Part shown: in pieces, positions 13,665 through 15,721 of the stretch
How the letters are laid out: every line of letters starts with the position of its first letter
Numbering within the stretch: position 1 is the stretch's first letter
DNA from: Bacillota bacterium
GTDB lineage: Bacteria; Bacillota; Clostridia; Peptostreptococcales; Anaerovoracaceae
Assembly: GCA_016284485.1 (NCBI GenBank)
Contig: JAEEOX010000014.1
Location: 1-15,721, forward strand
Length of the DNA stretch: 15,721 bases
Reading direction: 5' to 3'
Made by a program: the position numbers and the translations under genes
The notes under the pieces: model-generated
What the model was told of the DNA's origin: nothing
Databases searched by the model: none
What the model saw: only the letters and a program-made list of their open reading frames with translations

Positions 13665-15721
13665 ATGAGGAGTTTAAGTAAAAAGATCACCAGCGTACTC
13701 CTCTCGCTGGCCATGATCTTCACACTGATGCCTGCAGTGAGCGGGCCCGCGTACGCAGCGGACATTGTGGTGCTGCCTTCGGGAGAAGTGCCTGCCTCGA
13801 CCCTTGGGCCGGGCCACGACTATCAGGTACCGAATGAGGGCACGACCATAGTGCTGGAGGATGGGGACGATGTCACGATCGATTCCATAATGCCCAATGG
13901 CTCATCTTCGGTGCTTACGATCAAGGGCTCCGATTCAGGCAAGCTCACCGTTACAAACGGCATCAACATGCAGCAGGCGGACAATGGTCTTATCGTGGAG
14001 GGTGGAACCCTCTTCATAGACAGGACCGCCTCTGACGATTGGGAATGTGCAATAGCAGTTTCCCACTACACACAGCACGGCGGTAATGTTACGGCTAAGA
14101 TCACCAATGACACCGGTATCAACGTTGGCCTGATGGCCAATTACGGATTCCTCATGGATGGAGGTGTACTGGAAGCGTCAGCCCGGAACGAGTCGACTCT
14201 GGCATACGGGATCATCTGCGAAGGTCACAGCGGCGGCAGGTTCGTTCTGAACAACGGGAAGATCACATTGACAGCCAGGGGCTCTTCAGCCTATTGCATC
14301 AAGGCACAGGATGCAGATATAACAGGCGGTGAGATCTACGGAACTGCCATAGGAAACAGCGGCAGTGCCTATGGCTTGACCAGTCATAGTTACCAGACCA
14401 GCACCTTCACAATGAAAGGCGGAAAGGTCAATATGTCCGCCAACGGCGCTGCGTCTGCCGCAGTCCTTTCGACCCCGATCATAGACATGGAGGGAGGAGC
14501 CCTGACCGGGACCGCCACGTCGTCTGCAGGATATGCCTATGGTATCGATAACAATACGGAAACCGGTGCCTTTACCATGTCCGAAGGAAGCGTTGACATG
14601 ACTGCGGCCTGCGGTCCGGGATGTAATGCATTTGGTCTGGACATAGCAGGCGTGAACATTACCGGAGGCTATATAAAAGCCAGAGCCAAGGACGGATATT
14701 TCGGCTACGGGATCTGGATAGCAAACAGCAGTGGAACTGCCAGTATAAGCGATACGATCCTGGATATTACTTCCAATAATTCCGAAGTCAACTACGGTCT
14801 CAGCAGCAACGGCCCTGTCAGTCTCTCCGGAGCTACAGTCACGATCGATACAGAGTCGACAGAATCCGCTTACGGAATCAGGACGAATCAGGGCGGATTG
14901 ACTCTGACCGAATCATCGGTGGATATAACGACAAAAGCCCCCGATGATCCATGGGGTCTGTGGGCAGAGTCGCTGGATATGACGGACAGCACCGTGGAAG
15001 TGAAGGTCGACGCCACCACAAAAGGCGGCTATGGCGCATACATAGAAGACGCATTGACCATGACGGGCGGAAGTCTGTCTGTAGATCTGACCAGCGGAGG
15101 AGAAGGCTCGCATGGTTTAACTTCAGGAACTGAAGAGTACAACTGGACGATAAAAGATGCAGAGATAGATGTGAAAGTCGTATCAGCAGCCGATGGAGCA
15201 TACGGGTGCAATGCGATAGAAATATCAAATGCGGAAGCATCTCTTGTTAACGTAACTGACAGCACGATCAATGCATCAAGCAAGGCACCGAACGCACATG
15301 CAGAAGGTTTTACGAGTATACCTCATCTCACCCTGAACGGGGCATCGATCATCGAAGCGACCGGTGAAGGATATGACAACGCTCACGGTGTCTACGTGAG
15401 AGGTCAAATCTCATTCACGGGTGACAGAGCAGTTCTCCATGGAAAGGGTTCGGTGTCCTACGGAAACAGTCAATATGGTATAAGGGCAGATGGTGGTATT
15501 GACTTAGGATCCAATGCTGCTGATTACAAGGTAACCATTCCTGCAGGCGGTGTGATCGAGGATGGAATGGTCAAGGATCGTGTCGGAGGATCGATCGCTC
15601 CTGAGGGTAAGATAGAGGTTCCCCGCCACAGACTGTATCTCACCTCTTTTGATACTGAAGACGGTCAATACAACAAACCCTACTTCCTCATCGCAAGCAA
15701 TGTTTTATTAACAGCATCTTC
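13665..15721 (+). CDS. Second secreted beta-helix-like repeat protein (tandem paralog), 3' end missing
   Basis: The frame stays open from ATG 13665 to the window edge (685 codons plus two bases). AAAGGAG (13649-13655) lies nine bases upstream. The signal peptide MRSLSKKITSVLLSLAMIF runs to cleavage near Ala31 (PAYA). The repeat region (about 35-650) follows the upstream paralog almost block by block, for example LMANYGFLMDGG, SAGYAYGIDNN, GAFTMSEGSVDM, APNAHAEGFTSI and NAHGVYV. The two are therefore products of a tandem duplication. The match ends near residue 654, exactly where the first CWB2 module starts in the paralog. Here the chain continues HRLYLTSFDTEDGQYNKPYF and then IASNVLLTAS, which is not CWB2 and may open a different beta-sandwich or repeat domain. 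How it is anchored, and whether CWB2 follows later, cannot be seen. It has its own promoter. Confidence 0.85.
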   Translation, partial: MRSLSKKITSVLLSLAMIFTLMPAVSGPAYAADIVVLPSGEVPASTLGPGHDYQVPNEGTTIVLEDGDDVTIDSIMPNGSSSVLTIKGSDSGKLTVTNGINMQQADNGLIVEGGTLFIDRTASDDWECAIAVSHYTQHGGNVTAKITNDTGINVGLMANYGFLMDGGVLEASARNESTLAYGIICEGHSGGRFVLNNGKITLTARGSSAYCIKAQDADITGGEIYGTAIGNSGSAYGLTSHSYQTSTFTMKGGKVNMSANGAASAAVLSTPIIDMEGGALTGTATSSAGYAYGIDNNTETGAFTMSEGSVDMTAACGPGCNAFGLDIAGVNITGGYIKARAKDGYFGYGIWIANSSGTASISDTILDITSNNSEVNYGLSSNGPVSLSGATVTIDTESTESAYGIRTNQGGLTLTESSVDITTKAPDDPWGLWAESLDMTDSTVEVKVDATTKGGYGAYIEDALTMTGGSLSVDLTSGGEGSHGLTSGTEEYNWTIKDAEIDVKVVSAADGAYGCNAIEISNAEASLVNVTDSTINASSKAPNAHAEGFTSIPHLTLNGASIIEATGEGYDNAHGVYVRGQISFTGDRAVLHGKGSVSYGNSQYGIRADGGIDLGSNAADYKVTIPAGGVIEDGMVKDRVGGSIAPEGKIEVPRHRLYLTSFDTEDGQYNKPYFLIASNVLLTAS

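Noticed and set aside
14878..15240. 120-residue minus-strand ORF rich in Leu, His and Ser
   Set aside because: It is antisense to the open, paralog-matching frame of the second beta-helix gene; its composition is that of a reverse-frame shadow.

Overview
The window looks like a chromosomal segment of an anaerobic Clostridia-type Firmicute with moderate G+C. The reasons are strong AGGAGG-type ribosome binding sites, sigma-A-like promoters (one perfect TTGACA-N17-TATAAT), lipoproteins with short lipoboxes, and three large surface proteins, two of which visibly carry triple cell-wall-binding type 2 (CWB2) modules as in clostridial S-layer-type proteins. Genus-level assignment is not possible from this alone.

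Left part (1-5041): the C-terminal 1454 residues of a giant lactocepin/C5a-peptidase-like S8 protease. It has a dockerin-like insert, a Big2 Ig-like domain, a cohesin-like domain, a CxxC element and three CWB2 repeats. A small Ig-like lipoprotein follows, then a bidirectional terminator shared with the convergent, single-domain mazG.

Middle (5499-8453): divergent promoters for mazG and for a methionine ABC transporter operon, metN-metI-metQ. Between the met promoter and metN lies a 37-codon ORF in which 9 of 14 consecutive codons are Met. It is followed by alternative RNA pairings and a strong intrinsic terminator just before the metN ribosome binding site. I read this as a candidate ribosome-mediated methionine attenuator, in a place where Firmicutes normally use an S-box or T-box. 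It is the best candidate for something undescribed here.

8454-8757 is a gene-free stretch between two convergent terminators. It holds four 36-bp imperfect inverted repeats at a strict 52-53 bp period, about five helical turns. Next comes a GPH-family (MelB-like) sugar transporter on the minus strand, in which both helix-II aspartates of the MelB cation site are Asn. A short CPxCG-containing ORF or gene remnant with its own terminator follows.

Right part (10493-15721): two tandem paralogous secreted proteins built from beta-helix-like repeats. The first ends in three CWB2 modules. The second matches it up to the same domain boundary and then switches to a different, unfinished C-terminal domain at the window edge. 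Each has its own promoter and a short leader ORF/GC-rich hairpin just upstream of its ribosome binding site.
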